64,000 nucleotides of DNA from Candidatus Gastranaerophilales bacterium (GCA_947630045.1 CANRGC010000005.1:49751-113750), one strand, 5' to 3'. Numbered from the stretch's first letter, positions 34,024-43,658 are shown. A program made the numbers and translations. Notes: a model not told the origin generated them from the sequence alone.

Positions 34024-34863
34024 ATGATGAAAACTTTTATAAAAACGCTTTTTTCTATATTTTTCGGTTTTTTACTTTTGTTAGAAGGCGCTTCTTTTGC
34101 GCAAACCCCAAATCAGGAACAACTGACAAGAATTGAACAGGAAATCTGGGGTTTAAATTATGAGAATGATTCTGACGACATTAGGATAGAAAGAATAGAA
34201 AAACGAATTTTCGGAACAACAAACCCGAAATTGACACCTGAAAAAAGAATAGATAAAATTTCTCAAACTTTGGGAATTGAAACTTACGCCGAAGCGAAGA
34301 GTTCTCTTTCAGACCTTTATGTTGTACAAGAGGCAGGCGAAGGGGTGGAATATCCTCAGATTGACAGCCTTGAAAAAGCGCTTCTCGGTCAAATGTATAA
34401 AAACGAAAACATTTATAAAAGGCTTGAGCGGCTTGAAAAGAAAGTTTTTGGCACAAAACAGGAAGGCGAACTTGCCGAAAGAACTGAAACCTTAAAGCGC
34501 CATGCCAGCCTGATTGAAGGGTATAATTCAGACAAAATCGGCTCCCTGCCAAGCCAGACATATGAGAATTATGCCGTAAATGAGGCGGATGTTAAAATTC
34601 AGCTTTCCGCAATTGAAAATATGGTTTTTGGTATGGATTTTTCTCAAGAGCCGGTTCAGTTAAGATTAAACAGGCTTGAAAACAGAATTTTTCAGCGTGG
34701 TTTTGATGACGATGATAACGGCACAAGAATTGCAAGGCTGCAAGCTGCGGCAACCGCCAAAAAAACCTCAAAATATTATGATAACAACAAATTTCAAAAG
34801 TTTGCCTCAACGGGCATTCAGGCGGCAAGTTTTATCTTAATGATTTTGGCATTAATTTTATAA
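34024..34863 (+). CDS. Secreted/membrane protein with RLExxIFG repeats
   Basis: A 279-residue protein. Signal peptide or anchor at the start (KTLFSIFFGFLLLLEGASFAQTP) and a hydrophobic C-terminal helix (about 262-279, IQAASFILMILALIL). In between is a repeated motif: RIEQEIWGLNY, RIERIEKRIFGTTN, RLERLEKKVFGTKQ, AIENMVFGMDF and RLNRLENRIFQRGF, each a short amphipathic helix ending in hydrophobic-F-G and spaced 40-70 residues. I have a sense that similar repeats occur in cyanobacteria and Melainabacteria, with no known function. The start at 34024 lies 6 nt after a TATAAT, so the message may be leaderless; the second ATG at 34027 is an alternative. Confidence 0.72.
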   Translation: MMKTFIKTLFSIFFGFLLLLEGASFAQTPNQEQLTRIEQEIWGLNYENDSDDIRIERIEKRIFGTTNPKLTPEKRIDKISQTLGIETYAEAKSSLSDLYVVQEAGEGVEYPQIDSLEKALLGQMYKNENIYKRLERLEKKVFGTKQEGELAERTETLKRHASLIEGYNSDKIGSLPSQTYENYAVNEADVKIQLSAIENMVFGMDFSQEPVQLRLNRLENRIFQRGFDDDDNGTRIARLQAAATAKKTSKYYDNNKFQKFASTGIQAASFILMILALIL

Positions 34864-34896
34864 ATTTTTGAATATTTTCTAAAACCCTTTTGTGTA

Positions 34897-34946
34897 AAAC
34901 ATTTTCGGCTTTCTTTACATACTAAAATGTTTGTGTGAAAATGTTT
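34897..34946. promoter_or_regulatory. Inverted repeat upstream of fusA
   Basis: AAACATTTTC (34897-34906) and its exact complement GAAAATGTTT (34937-34946) are 30 bp apart, and TGTGT precedes each arm region. They lie 38 nt upstream of the fusA start and could be a regulatory or leader structure. Confidence 0.35.
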
Positions 34947-34983
34947 CTTGTCAAAGTATACACAAAAATAAGGAAAATAAAAA

Positions 34984-37071
34984 ATGCCAAGGAAAACACC
35001 TCTTGAAAAAATAAGAAACATTGGTATTGCAGCTCACATCGACGCCGGTAAAACAACAACAACCGAAAGAATTTTGTTTTACACGGGTAAAACTCACAAA
35101 ATCGGTGAAGTTCACGACGGCGCTGCTGTTACCGACTTTATGGAACAAGAAAGAGAACGTGGAATTACAATTCAATCTGCCGCAGTTACGGCTGAATGGA
35201 AGGGACATCAAATCAACATTATTGACACCCCAGGCCACGTTGACTTTACAATCGAAGTTGAACGTTCGCTTCGTGTATTAGACGGCGTTGTTGCCGTATT
35301 TTGCGCTGTAGGCGGTGTTCAATCACAATCGGAAACAGTTTGGAGACAAGCTAACAGATATGAAGTTCCCCGTATGGTTTTTGTCAACAAAATGGACAGA
35401 ACAGGTGCGGATTTCTATCGTGTAGTTGACCAAATTAAAAACAGATTGGGCGCAAACGCTGTTCCTATTCAGCTTCCAATCGGTTCTGAAGATAAATTCT
35501 CAGGGTTGGTTGACCTTATGACAATGAAAGCTGAAATTTATACAAACGATCTCGGAACAGATATTAAAGAAGAAGAAATTCCTGCTGACCTTCAAGAAAA
35601 AGCAAAACAATACAGAGAAGCTATGGTTGAAGCTATTGCTTCGGAAGACGACAGCTTAATGGAAAAATTCTTTGAAGACCCTGAAACCATTACTGTTGAT
35701 GAATTAAAAGCCGGCTTAAGAAAAGCTGTTTGCGAAAATAAAATCGTTCCCGTTACTTGCGGAACGGCATTTAAAAACAAAGGTGTTCAATTGTTGTTGA
35801 ATAACGTTGTTGATTATATGCCGTCTCCCGTTGATGTTAAAGCTATTGAAGGCGAACTTGAAGACGGTTCAAAAACGGAACGTCATTCTTCGGATGATGA
35901 ACCATTTTCAGCTCTTGCTTTCAAAGTTATGACAGACCCTTATGTCGGTCGTTTAACATTCTTGAGAGTTTATTCCGGAAAAATTACTTCCGGTTCATAC
36001 GTTTTAAATGCAACAAACGGTAAAAAAGAACGTATTGCAAGGTTAGTCAGAATGTATGCCGATCAAAGATTGGAAGAAAACGAAGTTTATGCGGGCGATA
36101 TCTGCGCTGCAGTAGGCTTGAAAGATACAACAACGGGTGATACGTTGTGCGATGAAAAAGCACCTATTATCTTAGAAAAAATGACTTTCCCCGAACCTGT
36201 AATTTCTGTTGCAATTGAACCAAAAACAAAAGCTGACCAAGACAAAATGGCAATTGCACTTCAAAAACTTGCTGAAGAAGACCCGTCATTCAGAGTTAAA
36301 ACCGATAATGAAACAGGGCAAACAATCATTTCAGGTATGGGTGAATTACACTTAGATATTATTGTTGACCGTATGCTTAGAGAATTTAAAGTTGAAGCAA
36401 ACATCGGTAAACCTCAAGTTGCATATCGTGAAACAATCAGAGGAAATGCCGATCAAGACTCTAAATTTATCCGTCAGTCGGGTGGTAAAGGTCAATATGG
36501 ACACGTTAAAATCAGAATTTCACCGGCAGAAGAAAATGCGGGCTTTGTCTTTGAAAACAAAATTGTCGGCGGTGCAATTCCTAAGGAATATATTGAACCG
36601 GCAAGAAAAGGTATGGAAGAAGCCCTTGAAGGCGGTATCTTAGCCGGCTTCCCGATGATTGACGTTAAAGTGGAACTTTATGACGGAAGTTATCACGAAG
36701 TTGACTCATCTGAAATGGCATTCAAAATTGCAGGTTCAATGGCAATCAAAGAAGGCTGCAAAAAAGCAAGACCTTGCATATTAGAACCTATGATGAAAGT
36801 TGAAATTGAAATTCCTGACGAATTTACCGGAACTATCATCGGTGACATTTCAAGAAGAAGAGGACGTGTTGAAGGACAAGAACCCCAAGGAAACACGGGA
36901 AATGTTATTGTAAGGGCTATCGTTCCTCTTGCTAACATGTTCGGTTACGCTACGGATTTGAGAAGCAACACTCAAGGCAGAGGCACATTCTCAATGGAAT
37001 TCCAATGCTATGAACAAGTTCCGTCTAATATTGAAACGGAAATCATCTCAAAATCAGGCGCAACAGCTTAA
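34984..37071 (+). CDS. fusA: Translation elongation factor G
   Basis: A 695-residue GTPase that drives ribosomal translocation. G motifs are intact: [14 protein letters not shown] (G1), [11 protein letters not shown] (G2), DTPGHVDF (G3), [11 protein letters not shown] (G4) and a G5 region SALAF in the right place. Domains II-V follow, with [14 protein letters not shown] and YRETIRG in domains III/IV. Length is standard. AAGGA precedes the ATG by 9 nt. The gene is not in a str operon (rpsL-rpsG-fusA-tuf): neighbours are an unrelated repeat protein and a glycosidase, and it has its own terminator, so it is a monocistronic copy. Whether a second fusA exists elsewhere is unknown. Confidence 0.97.
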   Translation: MPRKTPLEKIRNIGIAAHIDAGKTTTTERILFYTGKTHKIGEVHDGAAVTDFMEQERERGITIQSAAVTAEWKGHQINIIDTPGHVDFTIEVERSLRVLDGVVAVFCAVGGVQSQSETVWRQANRYEVPRMVFVNKMDRTGADFYRVVDQIKNRLGANAVPIQLPIGSEDKFSGLVDLMTMKAEIYTNDLGTDIKEEEIPADLQEKAKQYREAMVEAIASEDDSLMEKFFEDPETITVDELKAGLRKAVCENKIVPVTCGTAFKNKGVQLLLNNVVDYMPSPVDVKAIEGELEDGSKTERHSSDDEPFSALAFKVMTDPYVGRLTFLRVYSGKITSGSYVLNATNGKKERIARLVRMYADQRLEENEVYAGDICAAVGLKDTTTGDTLCDEKAPIILEKMTFPEPVISVAIEPKTKADQDKMAIALQKLAEEDPSFRVKTDNETGQTIISGMGELHLDIIVDRMLREFKVEANIGKPQVAYRETIRGNADQDSKFIRQSGGKGQYGHVKIRISPAEENAGFVFENKIVGGAIPKEYIEPARKGMEEALEGGILAGFPMIDVKVELYDGSYHEVDSSEMAFKIAGSMAIKEGCKKARPCILEPMMKVEIEIPDEFTGTIIGDISRRRGRVEGQEPQGNTGNVIVRAIVPLANMFGYATDLRSNTQGRGTFSMEFQCYEQVPSNIETEIISKSGATA

Positions 37072-37090
37072 ATTTTGATATTTAAATTGA

Positions 37091-37128
37091 AACCCTAAAG
37101 TTAACCTTGTTAATTTTAGGGTTTTTTA
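37091..37128 (+). terminator. fusA terminator
   Basis: AACCCTAAAGTTAA (37091-37104) pairs with TTAATTTTAGGGTT (37110-37123), 13 pairs plus one G-T, 5-nt loop, then a T run. Confidence 0.88.
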
Positions 37129-37185
37129 TATTTTCCCTTCCTATATGAACAAAAAGGGTAATTAATTTTTAACATGTTTTTATAG

Positions 37186-37191
37186 TATAAT
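37186..37191 (+). promoter_or_regulatory. -10 box of the GH13 gene, likely leaderless
   Basis: TATAAT at 37186-37191 lies 6 nt (all T) before the ATG at 37198. No Shine-Dalgarno sequence exists. The -35 region is weak. Confidence 0.5.
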
Positions 37192-37197
37192 TTTTTT

Positions 37198-39216
37198 ATG
37201 AAAAGGCTGATTTTAAGCTTTATTTTTCTTTTGCTCTGTTCTTCCCAAGCTTTTGCTCAGGAAGACATTTCGCCAAATAATATCAGCCTTGAACAAAATG
37301 AAATTTTGGTTTCGGGCATAAATTCAAAAAATACAAAAGAATTAAAAGAAGGTATCATTGAAGTTTACGGCAAGGAAAATGCCGATAAAATCTTTGATAA
37401 AGTCATGTTTTACGTTAATAAAGCCAAGAAAGAGCGCCCGAAGGAACTTGTTGAACAAGACATTACAAGAAAAGATGACTGGTATAAAGATGAAATCATT
37501 TATATGTTTTATGTTGACAGGTTTGGAATTATAAGTGACGATAAATCAAACACTTTTAAAGACAGCGCCAAAATGTTTGATTATCTTCAGGATTTGGGGG
37601 TTACAACTCTTTATATGCTTCCTTTTGCAGACAGCCCGATGAAAGACGCCGGCTTTGATGTTAAAAACCCGAGAGGGGTAAGGCATAATCTTGGCGGAAT
37701 GGGCGAGTTTAAAGAATTTGCAAAAATTGCAAAAAACAGAGGGTTTAAAATAAAGGCAGATCTTGTTTTAAATCATCTTTCAGATGACCATGAATGGTTT
37801 AAACGTCTTGAAGAAGGCGATTTAACTTATCTTGATTATTTTATTTGGAGAGAAAATGTCCCCCCGTATAAAAAATATAAAGATGAAAAGCTTGGAACGG
37901 TAATTGAATATCAGGAAGACGACGGAACAATTTCCAAAAGAAGGCTTATTTTTCCCGACAATATGGAAAACAATTGGAGAAAAGTAACCGTCAACAATAA
38001 AGATTACTATCTTTATCACACGTTTTACCCTTTTCAGCTTGATATAAATTGGGAAAACCCCGAAGTTTTATATTACATGTTGGAAACGATTTCGCAATGG
38101 GCAAATTTGGGCGTTGACATTTTTAGAATGGACGCTATTCCATACCTTTCAAAAGAAAAGGGAACAAACGCTGAAAATCAGCCAAAAACTCACAGCATAT
38201 TAAAAATTTTGAGCAATTATCTGCAAATGACTGCGCCTTCTACGGTAATTCAAGCCGAAGCATGCCAGCTTCCGAAAGACATTTTGCCATATTTTGGTCA
38301 GGAAAGAACTGTGGATGTTGAAATTTCAGGTGAAATAAAACCCGTTAAAAGAACATCCGAAGCCCAAATTGCTTATCATTTTCCTTATATGGACGCTATA
38401 TGGGCAAGTTTGATTACCGAAGATAAAAAATATTTTGTTGATGTTTATAAAAAAACTCCGCAAATTCCACATTCTGCAAGCTGGGGAATGTTTTTAAGGT
38501 TGCATGATGAATTAACTCTTGAAATGGTAAGCCCTGAAATCAGAGAAATTATTTTTAATAACCTTGTCGAAAAGGGCGCAAATTTTAGGGACGGTTTCGG
38601 GGTTTCGGGGCGTCTTGCAAACTTTCTTGATAAAAACCCAAACAGAATTGAGGGGGCTTTTTCAATTCTTTTATCGCTTCCCGATATTCCAATAATTTAT
38701 TACGGAGATGAGGTCGGGGTTTCAAATAATTTTGAAGAAGCTAAAAAGGCAGCCAAAAAAAGAGAAAAAGACGAGAAAAATCTAACGTCTTCAATAGATA
38801 CACGTGATATTCACAGAAATGAAATTCCGCAAAAGCTTTTATATGGCTCAACAAAAGGATATTATGAATTTAATTCCAAAGTTTATAAAAAAATTAAGAA
38901 TTTAATTCGTTTAAGAAAACACTATGATTGTCTTACAAGAGGCGATTTTATTCTTTTAAAAACGGCTTCAAAAAGCAATTTTGCTTATATCAGAAAAAAC
39001 AAAGAAAAACAAATTCTCGTTATAAATAACCTTTCAAAAGAAAAACTGGTTGCGGAAGTCAGCCTTCCTGCGGATATAATATTAAAAAAGAAGGGCAAAA
39101 TAACTTCTCTTAAAAATTTAATCAACGGGGATAATATAAAAGTGAATATTTCACTCCAAAACAGAACAATGCACCTCAGAGTAGCGCCATATCAAATACT
39201 TTGGCTTGAATTATAG
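37198..39216 (+). CDS. Secreted GH13 enzyme resembling trehalose synthase
   Basis: A 672-residue protein with a signal peptide (MKRLILSFIFLLLCSSQAFAQ, cleavage near 20). The (beta/alpha)8 barrel starts near residue 97 (DEIIYMFYVDRFG). GH13 motifs: I, DLVLNHLSDDHEWF (188-201); II, IFRMDAIPYL with nucleophile D312; III, VIQAEACQLPKDILPYF with acid/base E354; IV, LRLHDELTLE with D437. The wording of motifs I-IV, and the GTNAENQPKTH stretch after II, match trehalose synthase (TreS), which interconverts maltose and trehalose. TreS is normally cytosolic, so a secreted version may instead act on external maltose or other alpha-glucosides. No fused maltokinase. The sequence region 21-90 is a non-catalytic leader of unknown role. 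Confidence 0.82.
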   Translation: MKRLILSFIFLLLCSSQAFAQEDISPNNISLEQNEILVSGINSKNTKELKEGIIEVYGKENADKIFDKVMFYVNKAKKERPKELVEQDITRKDDWYKDEIIYMFYVDRFGIISDDKSNTFKDSAKMFDYLQDLGVTTLYMLPFADSPMKDAGFDVKNPRGVRHNLGGMGEFKEFAKIAKNRGFKIKADLVLNHLSDDHEWFKRLEEGDLTYLDYFIWRENVPPYKKYKDEKLGTVIEYQEDDGTISKRRLIFPDNMENNWRKVTVNNKDYYLYHTFYPFQLDINWENPEVLYYMLETISQWANLGVDIFRMDAIPYLSKEKGTNAENQPKTHSILKILSNYLQMTAPSTVIQAEACQLPKDILPYFGQERTVDVEISGEIKPVKRTSEAQIAYHFPYMDAIWASLITEDKKYFVDVYKKTPQIPHSASWGMFLRLHDELTLEMVSPEIREIIFNNLVEKGANFRDGFGVSGRLANFLDKNPNRIEGAFSILLSLPDIPIIYYGDEVGVSNNFEEAKKAAKKREKDEKNLTSSIDTRDIHRNEIPQKLLYGSTKGYYEFNSKVYKKIKNLIRLRKHYDCLTRGDFILLKTASKSNFAYIRKNKEKQILVINNLSKEKLVAEVSLPADIILKKKGKITSLKNLINGDNIKVNISLQNRTMHLRVAPYQILWLEL

Positions 39217-39225
39217 GAAAAAGCA

Positions 39226-40323
39226 ATGGAAAATGTTAAAAAAACTAAAATTTTAAATTATATAAATGTTTTCAGGGGGCTTGCCATTTTGTTAATCATA
39301 ATGGGGCACACAATGCAATTTGGCGAATTAAAAAGCCTTCCGCACATTATTGATTGTGAAATAATTTGCGGGGGAACAGCCCTTTTTATTTTTATTTCCG
39401 GTTTTTTGTTTCAACATCTTTCTTACAAGTTTGAATATAAAACATACCTTCAAAAAAAGTGGACGAACGTTATAATGCCTTATTTGTTCACTTCGATTGT
39501 CGGGCTTATTTTTTGTTTTTGTTTCCCTGTCGCATATAAAAATTCTTTTTACGGACTTTCTCCCATTATTCAAATTCCCATGCATTTATCAATCGGGCGT
39601 GTGCATAACGTTCCCACATGGTTTATTCCGATGATTGTAATATTTTTCATTTTTTCTTATCTTCTTTTAAAGCTTGAAAAAAAGGGAATTTTATATAAAC
39701 TTCTTCCTCTGTTATTTTTATTGACGATTTTTGTTCCCAGAGGAGAAGCCGAATATGAAAACACAATCGGGCTTAGTTACCTTTTAAAATATTGGGTTTA
39801 TGTTAAATATATTCTTTTAAATTTCGTCCATTTCACTTCTCTTTATGTTTTTGGAATGTATTGTTCAAAAAACAAAGAAATAATGGACAAATTTTATGAT
39901 AACAGGTTTATTTTAATCGTTTTAATGCTTCTTACTTCAATTTTAGACATTTTTCTTATGTATAAATTTAACTATTCAAACTATACAATCTCTAAAATCT
40001 TTTTAACAATGGTTCTTGTTGCTTATTTAAAACATTATGATGAATTTATTCTCTCTCACAAAAAAACGAATAAGTGTCTTGATTTCCTTGCAAAATACAG
40101 TTTTGGAGTGTTTTTTATTCACTGGTACTGGTTTTTTATATTTAAAAAGATTTTTGCGCCTCTCGTTTTGTTCGCTAAAAACAGTGTAATTTTGAGTGTC
40201 GGGGTGGTTTCTTTAAGGTTTCTGGTCGTTGCGATATTTTCTTTGTTAACGCTTTTTATTATAAAAACAATTCTTTTAAAATTTAACAAAGATTTAAACA
40301 CGAGAAAATATATCGGGGTTTAA
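39226..40323 (+). CDS. Membrane acyltransferase (acyltransferase 3 family)
   Basis: A 365-residue polytopic protein with about ten hydrophobic segments. The opening YINVFRGLAILLIIMGHTMQF contains the family's conserved R (FRGLA) and catalytic-type H (MGHT); ICGGTALFIFISGFLF matches the following membrane helix, and SFGVFFIHWYWFF near residue 290 matches the conserved late histidine region. These enzymes O-acetylate or otherwise acylate surface sugars and lipids. Start ATG 39226 has AGGA upstream. It is 9 nt after the GH13 gene, so the two are probably co-transcribed; both may act on surface or periplasmic glycans, which is inference. Confidence 0.88.
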   Translation: MENVKKTKILNYINVFRGLAILLIIMGHTMQFGELKSLPHIIDCEIICGGTALFIFISGFLFQHLSYKFEYKTYLQKKWTNVIMPYLFTSIVGLIFCFCFPVAYKNSFYGLSPIIQIPMHLSIGRVHNVPTWFIPMIVIFFIFSYLLLKLEKKGILYKLLPLLFLLTIFVPRGEAEYENTIGLSYLLKYWVYVKYILLNFVHFTSLYVFGMYCSKNKEIMDKFYDNRFILIVLMLLTSILDIFLMYKFNYSNYTISKIFLTMVLVAYLKHYDEFILSHKKTNKCLDFLAKYSFGVFFIHWYWFFIFKKIFAPLVLFAKNSVILSVGVVSLRFLVVAIFSLLTLFIIKTILLKFNKDLNTRKYIGV

Positions 40324-40332
40324 TTTATTTTA

Positions 40333-40361
40333 TTGAAAACCTGAGCGCAATCTGATATTAT
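40333..40361 (+). promoter_or_regulatory. Sigma70 promoter of the HNH-like gene
   Basis: TTGAAA (40333-40338), 17-bp spacer, TATTAT (40356-40361). A leader of about 28 nt follows with AAAAAGG before the ATG at 40396. Confidence 0.68.
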
Positions 40362-40395
40362 TGAGCTTATTGTTAGTATTCAAAAAGGCATTTTA

Positions 40396-41442
40396 ATGGC
40401 AGCTTCCGCCCAAAAGCCAAAAAGATTAACCATAAACAGTTACCTGAAATATTATTATGATATTCCTTACGAAGGAACAACCTCTCAAGGCAAGCCTTTA
40501 AGGAAATTAAAAAACATTACATGTCCTTACAGGGGAATTAAAATCATTCCGCAAGAAGCGCTTCGCACTTTTGAAAGGGGGCTTTCAAGGTGTAAAACTG
40601 CGCTGGAATCGACTGAACTTTTATCAAAATATTTGGGTAATATGCTTCCTGTTGAAAAATCGCTTTATGCCGTATTTAAAGATTTTTCTTCTTTAAACCC
40701 TGATGATAATTTGCAAAACTGTTTGCAGATGATTAGAGAAAACTGTCTTACAAAATTAAAGTTGGAAGAATTTGAGGTTTTGGATGATGTTGATTTGCTT
40801 TCAAGAAAACTTTCAACCCAAACAGCTTTAAAATTAAGAGCAAAAACCACAAAATGCAGACAGATTATTATAAGCGACTCTAAAAGAGATACATTCAAAA
40901 GAAAGACTTTTCTTGATTCGCTTGAAGAAATTATTCCAAACTCAAATGAAAAAGAAATTTTTAACGACATAAAAAATAAGGCTCTTTTTCTTCCTACTTC
41001 TGAAAGCAGCATTAATGCTTTTGTTGTAAAATATTCCAAGAGAAAACAAATTGAAATTGTAAGAAGACTTTTCATTGCTTCTACAGGCTCAATTGAACAC
41101 ATAACTCCGGCTTCTTTAGGCGGATTGAACACAATCGGGAACTTTCTTTTAACATCAGCTTCGGGAAACAGATACAGAGAAAATATGCCCCTTGTTGAAT
41201 ATATAAAAAGGTTTCCGAAAATTCCCGCATATATGCAGATGTATACGGACGATATTATAAATGAAATTCATAATGGGGGTTTAAAGGGAAATGAAACTTA
41301 CCCTTATAAAATTAAAGAAAAATTGATGAAAGAATCTATGGGAAGAATAATGATAAGTCTTTCCAATTATAAATTTACAAAAGAAGAAGCTGCAATGGCG
41401 GCTGATGAATTTGAACACAGATATGATAAGTATAAAAAATAA
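40396..41442 (+). CDS. HNH-endonuclease-like protein, function unknown
   Basis: A 348-residue protein. Residues about 233-262 carry the pattern of an HNH nuclease core: EHITPASLGGLNTIGNF followed by LLTSASGNRYR. The H in EHI, N in GNF and N in GNR align with the H-N-N/H residues, and the PxSxGGxN spacing is typical. The CxxC zinc knuckles that stabilise many HNH domains are missing. The N-terminal 190 residues are helical with one short cysteine-containing segment (ITCPYRGIKIIP) and no recognisable domain. No methylase, integrase or toxin partner is adjacent, so a restriction, homing or defence role is unproven. The next gene, a small membrane protein, starts 12 nt downstream. Confidence 0.6.
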   Translation: MAASAQKPKRLTINSYLKYYYDIPYEGTTSQGKPLRKLKNITCPYRGIKIIPQEALRTFERGLSRCKTALESTELLSKYLGNMLPVEKSLYAVFKDFSSLNPDDNLQNCLQMIRENCLTKLKLEEFEVLDDVDLLSRKLSTQTALKLRAKTTKCRQIIISDSKRDTFKRKTFLDSLEEIIPNSNEKEIFNDIKNKALFLPTSESSINAFVVKYSKRKQIEIVRRLFIASTGSIEHITPASLGGLNTIGNFLLTSASGNRYRENMPLVEYIKRFPKIPAYMQMYTDDIINEIHNGGLKGNETYPYKIKEKLMKESMGRIMISLSNYKFTKEEAAMAADEFEHRYDKYKK

Positions 41443-41453
41443 AGGAAAAATTT

Positions 41454-42077
41454 ATGGAAAACGACAAAGTTATTAAAATGCCAATTTTTACAAAAATAGG
41501 GTATTCTATATTTAATTTATTTGCCCCCATGATTGCCGGTATGATGTTTCATCTTTCTTTTGATTCAAGCATGCGAGAACCGAGATTGTGTCATGTTTTT
41601 GTTATTTTGGGCGTTTTGCTTTTCTTTTTTAATTTATATCAATACGGAAGATATTTTATAATCAGAGATAATAAAATTCTTGTTGCAAGGGGAAGTGAAA
41701 ATTCTCCAAACATAATTTCAACTATTGATATAAATGAGGTAAAATTGTCTGATGTAACAACAAAGTCTGTTTTGGGGCTTTTTGTTTCGTACAAAGGTGA
41801 AAAAATTAAACTCATTTCAACTTATCCCTCATTTACGGGTTTAGTGTTAATGTTTCCGATAATAACAATGATTATGATTGTTTTATGCGCCGGAGTGCAA
41901 AAGAAAAATATGGATACGGTTTTAAAACTTTTTAATAATGATATCGGATTAAAGTTTTTTGACATGCCTGAAAAGTTAGAAAAGTTATGTACCGGTCTTT
42001 TCGGCATTTTCCTTTTATTGTTCGGTATTCTTGGAATTTATGTTTATATTCAAATTTTAAATTTACCGATGAAATAA
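41454..42077 (+). CDS. Small membrane protein with PH-like segment, unknown function
   Basis: A 207-residue protein with four hydrophobic segments: about 14-31, 45-62, 123-143 and 180-200. Between helices 2 and 3 is a polar beta-type stretch (YFIIRDNKILVARGSENSPNIISTIDINEVKLSDVTTKS), the usual layout of bacterial PH-like (bPH) membrane proteins. No catalytic residues are evident. An AAAGGAAA ribosome site precedes the ATG. It is 12 nt after the HNH-like gene and likely co-transcribed with it; this is the only clue to function. Confidence 0.55.
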   Translation: MENDKVIKMPIFTKIGYSIFNLFAPMIAGMMFHLSFDSSMREPRLCHVFVILGVLLFFFNLYQYGRYFIIRDNKILVARGSENSPNIISTIDINEVKLSDVTTKSVLGLFVSYKGEKIKLISTYPSFTGLVLMFPIITMIMIVLCAGVQKKNMDTVLKLFNNDIGLKFFDMPEKLEKLCTGLFGIFLLLFGILGIYVYIQILNLPMK

Positions 42078-42090
42078 TAATTTTTATAAT
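42062..42090 (+). promoter_or_regulatory. Promoter of the serC-aroQ-thiL unit
   Basis: TTTACC (42062-42067), 17-bp spacer, TATAAT (42085-42090), overlapping the end of the preceding gene. A TAGGAG ribosome site lies before the serC ATG at 42123. Confidence 0.6.
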
Positions 42091-42122
42091 ATAATAATCA
42101 AAAACGTTTAGGAGTTTAGAAT

Positions 42123-43217
42123 ATGACACAAAATTATAACAGAGTATACAATTTTTCGGCAGGTCCGGCAGTTTTACCCGAGGAAGTTTTAAAACAGGCT
42201 GCGGATGAGATGATGAACTATAACAATTCGGGCATGTCGGTTATGGAAATGTCTCACAGGTCAAAAACTTATGATGACATTATTAAAACTGCGGAAAAAG
42301 ATTTAAGGGAATTAATGAATATTCCTGATAATTATAAAGTTTTATTTTTGCAAGGCGGGGCACATCTTCAATTTTCAATGGTTCCGATTAACCTTTTAAA
42401 AAACGGGGTTGCAAATTATATAGTAACCGGTCAGTGGGCTAAAAAAGCTTACGTCGAAGCTCAAAAATACGGAAAAATTAATAAAGTTGCAACATCTGAA
42501 GACAAAACTTTTTCATATATTCCTGACTGTTCCGATTTGCCTATTGATGAAAACGCAGACTATGTTTACATTTGCGAAAATAACACGATTTACGGAACAA
42601 AATTCCATACTCTTCCAAACACAAAAGGCAAAATTTTGGTTTCCGATATGTCCTCTTGCTTTTTATCAGAGCCTGTGGATGTTACAAAATATGGTTTAAT
42701 CTTTGCGGGCGTTCAAAAAAATGTTGGACCTGCGGGGGTTCAAATTGTAATTATAAGAGAAGACCTTTTAAGAGAAGACCTTCCTTCTTGGTGTCCTACC
42801 ATGTTAAATTATAAAATTCATGCCGATAACGGAAGTTTATATAACACGCCGCCCGCTTACGGAATTTATATTTGCGGGCTTGTTTTCAAGTGGCTCAAAA
42901 AACTCGGCGGGCTTGAAAAAATGAAAGAGATTAATGAAAAGAAAGCAAAAATTTTATATGACTTTCTTGATTCTTCAAAACTCTTTAAAGGCACGGTTGA
43001 AAAGTCTTCACGCTCATTGATGAATGTTCCTTTTATAACGGGCGATGAAGAAACAGACAAAGAATTTATTAAAGAAGCTGCACAAAACGGTCTTTTACAA
43101 TTAAAAGGTCACAGAACCGTAGGCGGAATGAGGGCTTCAATTTATAATGCAATGCCGATTGAAGGGGTTCAAAAGCTCGTTCAATTTATGAAAGATTTTG
43201 AAGCAAAAAAAGGGTAA
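42123..43217 (+). CDS. serC: Phosphoserine aminotransferase
   Basis: A 364-residue class V PLP aminotransferase that makes 3-phosphoserine from phosphohydroxypyruvate in serine synthesis, and also acts in pyridoxal phosphate synthesis in some bacteria. Features: opening YNFSAGPAVLPEEVL, FLQGGAHLQFSMVP, ADYVYICENNTIYGT, DMSSCFLSEPVDV, the PLP lysine in FAGVQKNVGPAGV (near residue 200), and the end GGMRASIYNAMP, all characteristic of SerC. It starts an operon with aroQ (3 nt downstream) and thiL. Serine from this step could feed glycine metabolism with the gcvPB product encoded elsewhere in the window. Confidence 0.96.
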   Translation: MTQNYNRVYNFSAGPAVLPEEVLKQAADEMMNYNNSGMSVMEMSHRSKTYDDIIKTAEKDLRELMNIPDNYKVLFLQGGAHLQFSMVPINLLKNGVANYIVTGQWAKKAYVEAQKYGKINKVATSEDKTFSYIPDCSDLPIDENADYVYICENNTIYGTKFHTLPNTKGKILVSDMSSCFLSEPVDVTKYGLIFAGVQKNVGPAGVQIVIIREDLLREDLPSWCPTMLNYKIHADNGSLYNTPPAYGIYICGLVFKWLKKLGGLEKMKEINEKKAKILYDFLDSSKLFKGTVEKSSRSLMNVPFITGDEETDKEFIKEAAQNGLLQLKGHRTVGGMRASIYNAMPIEGVQKLVQFMKDFEAKKG

Positions 43218-43220
43218 AAG

Positions 43221-43658
43221 ATGAAAATTTTAGTTATAAACGGTCCGAATATAAATATGCTCGGGGTCAGAGAACCTGAAATATACGGAAATCTTACTTT
43301 AGACACCATTCAAAATGAATTAATCGAATATTCAAAAAATTTTGAAGGGGTTGAGCTTGAATTTTTTCAGTCAAATATAGAAGGTGAAATTGTAAGTAAA
43401 ATTCAAAATTCGCTTAATGAGAAAGACGGAATAATCATTAACCCCGCCGCATACACTCATACATCCGTTGCAATTTTAGACGCAATTAAGGCGGTTAAAA
43501 TTCCAACGGTGGAAGTTCACCTTTCAAACGTTAATTCAAGAGAAGATTTCAGAAAAATTTCTTTTGTTTCTTCCGCTTCAATCGGTGTGGTTGCCGGATT
43601 TAAACAGAACAGTTACAAAATGGCGCTATTTGGACTTTATAATTATTTAAATGAATAA
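43221..43658 (+). CDS. aroQ: 3-dehydroquinate dehydratase, type II
   Basis: A 145-residue dodecameric-type dehydratase of the shikimate pathway. All landmarks are present: INGPNINMLGVREPEIYG at the start (with the catalytic Y of the flexible lid in EIYG, about residue 24), IINPAAYTHTSVAILDAI with the catalytic histidine region, and VEVHLSNVNSREDFR with the substrate-binding histidine. Length is standard. Starts 3 nt after serC with AAAAAAGGG as ribosome site and overlaps thiL by 8 nt. Confidence 0.96.
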   Translation: MKILVINGPNINMLGVREPEIYGNLTLDTIQNELIEYSKNFEGVELEFFQSNIEGEIVSKIQNSLNEKDGIIINPAAYTHTSVAILDAIKAVKIPTVEVHLSNVNSREDFRKISFVSSASIGVVAGFKQNSYKMALFGLYNYLNE

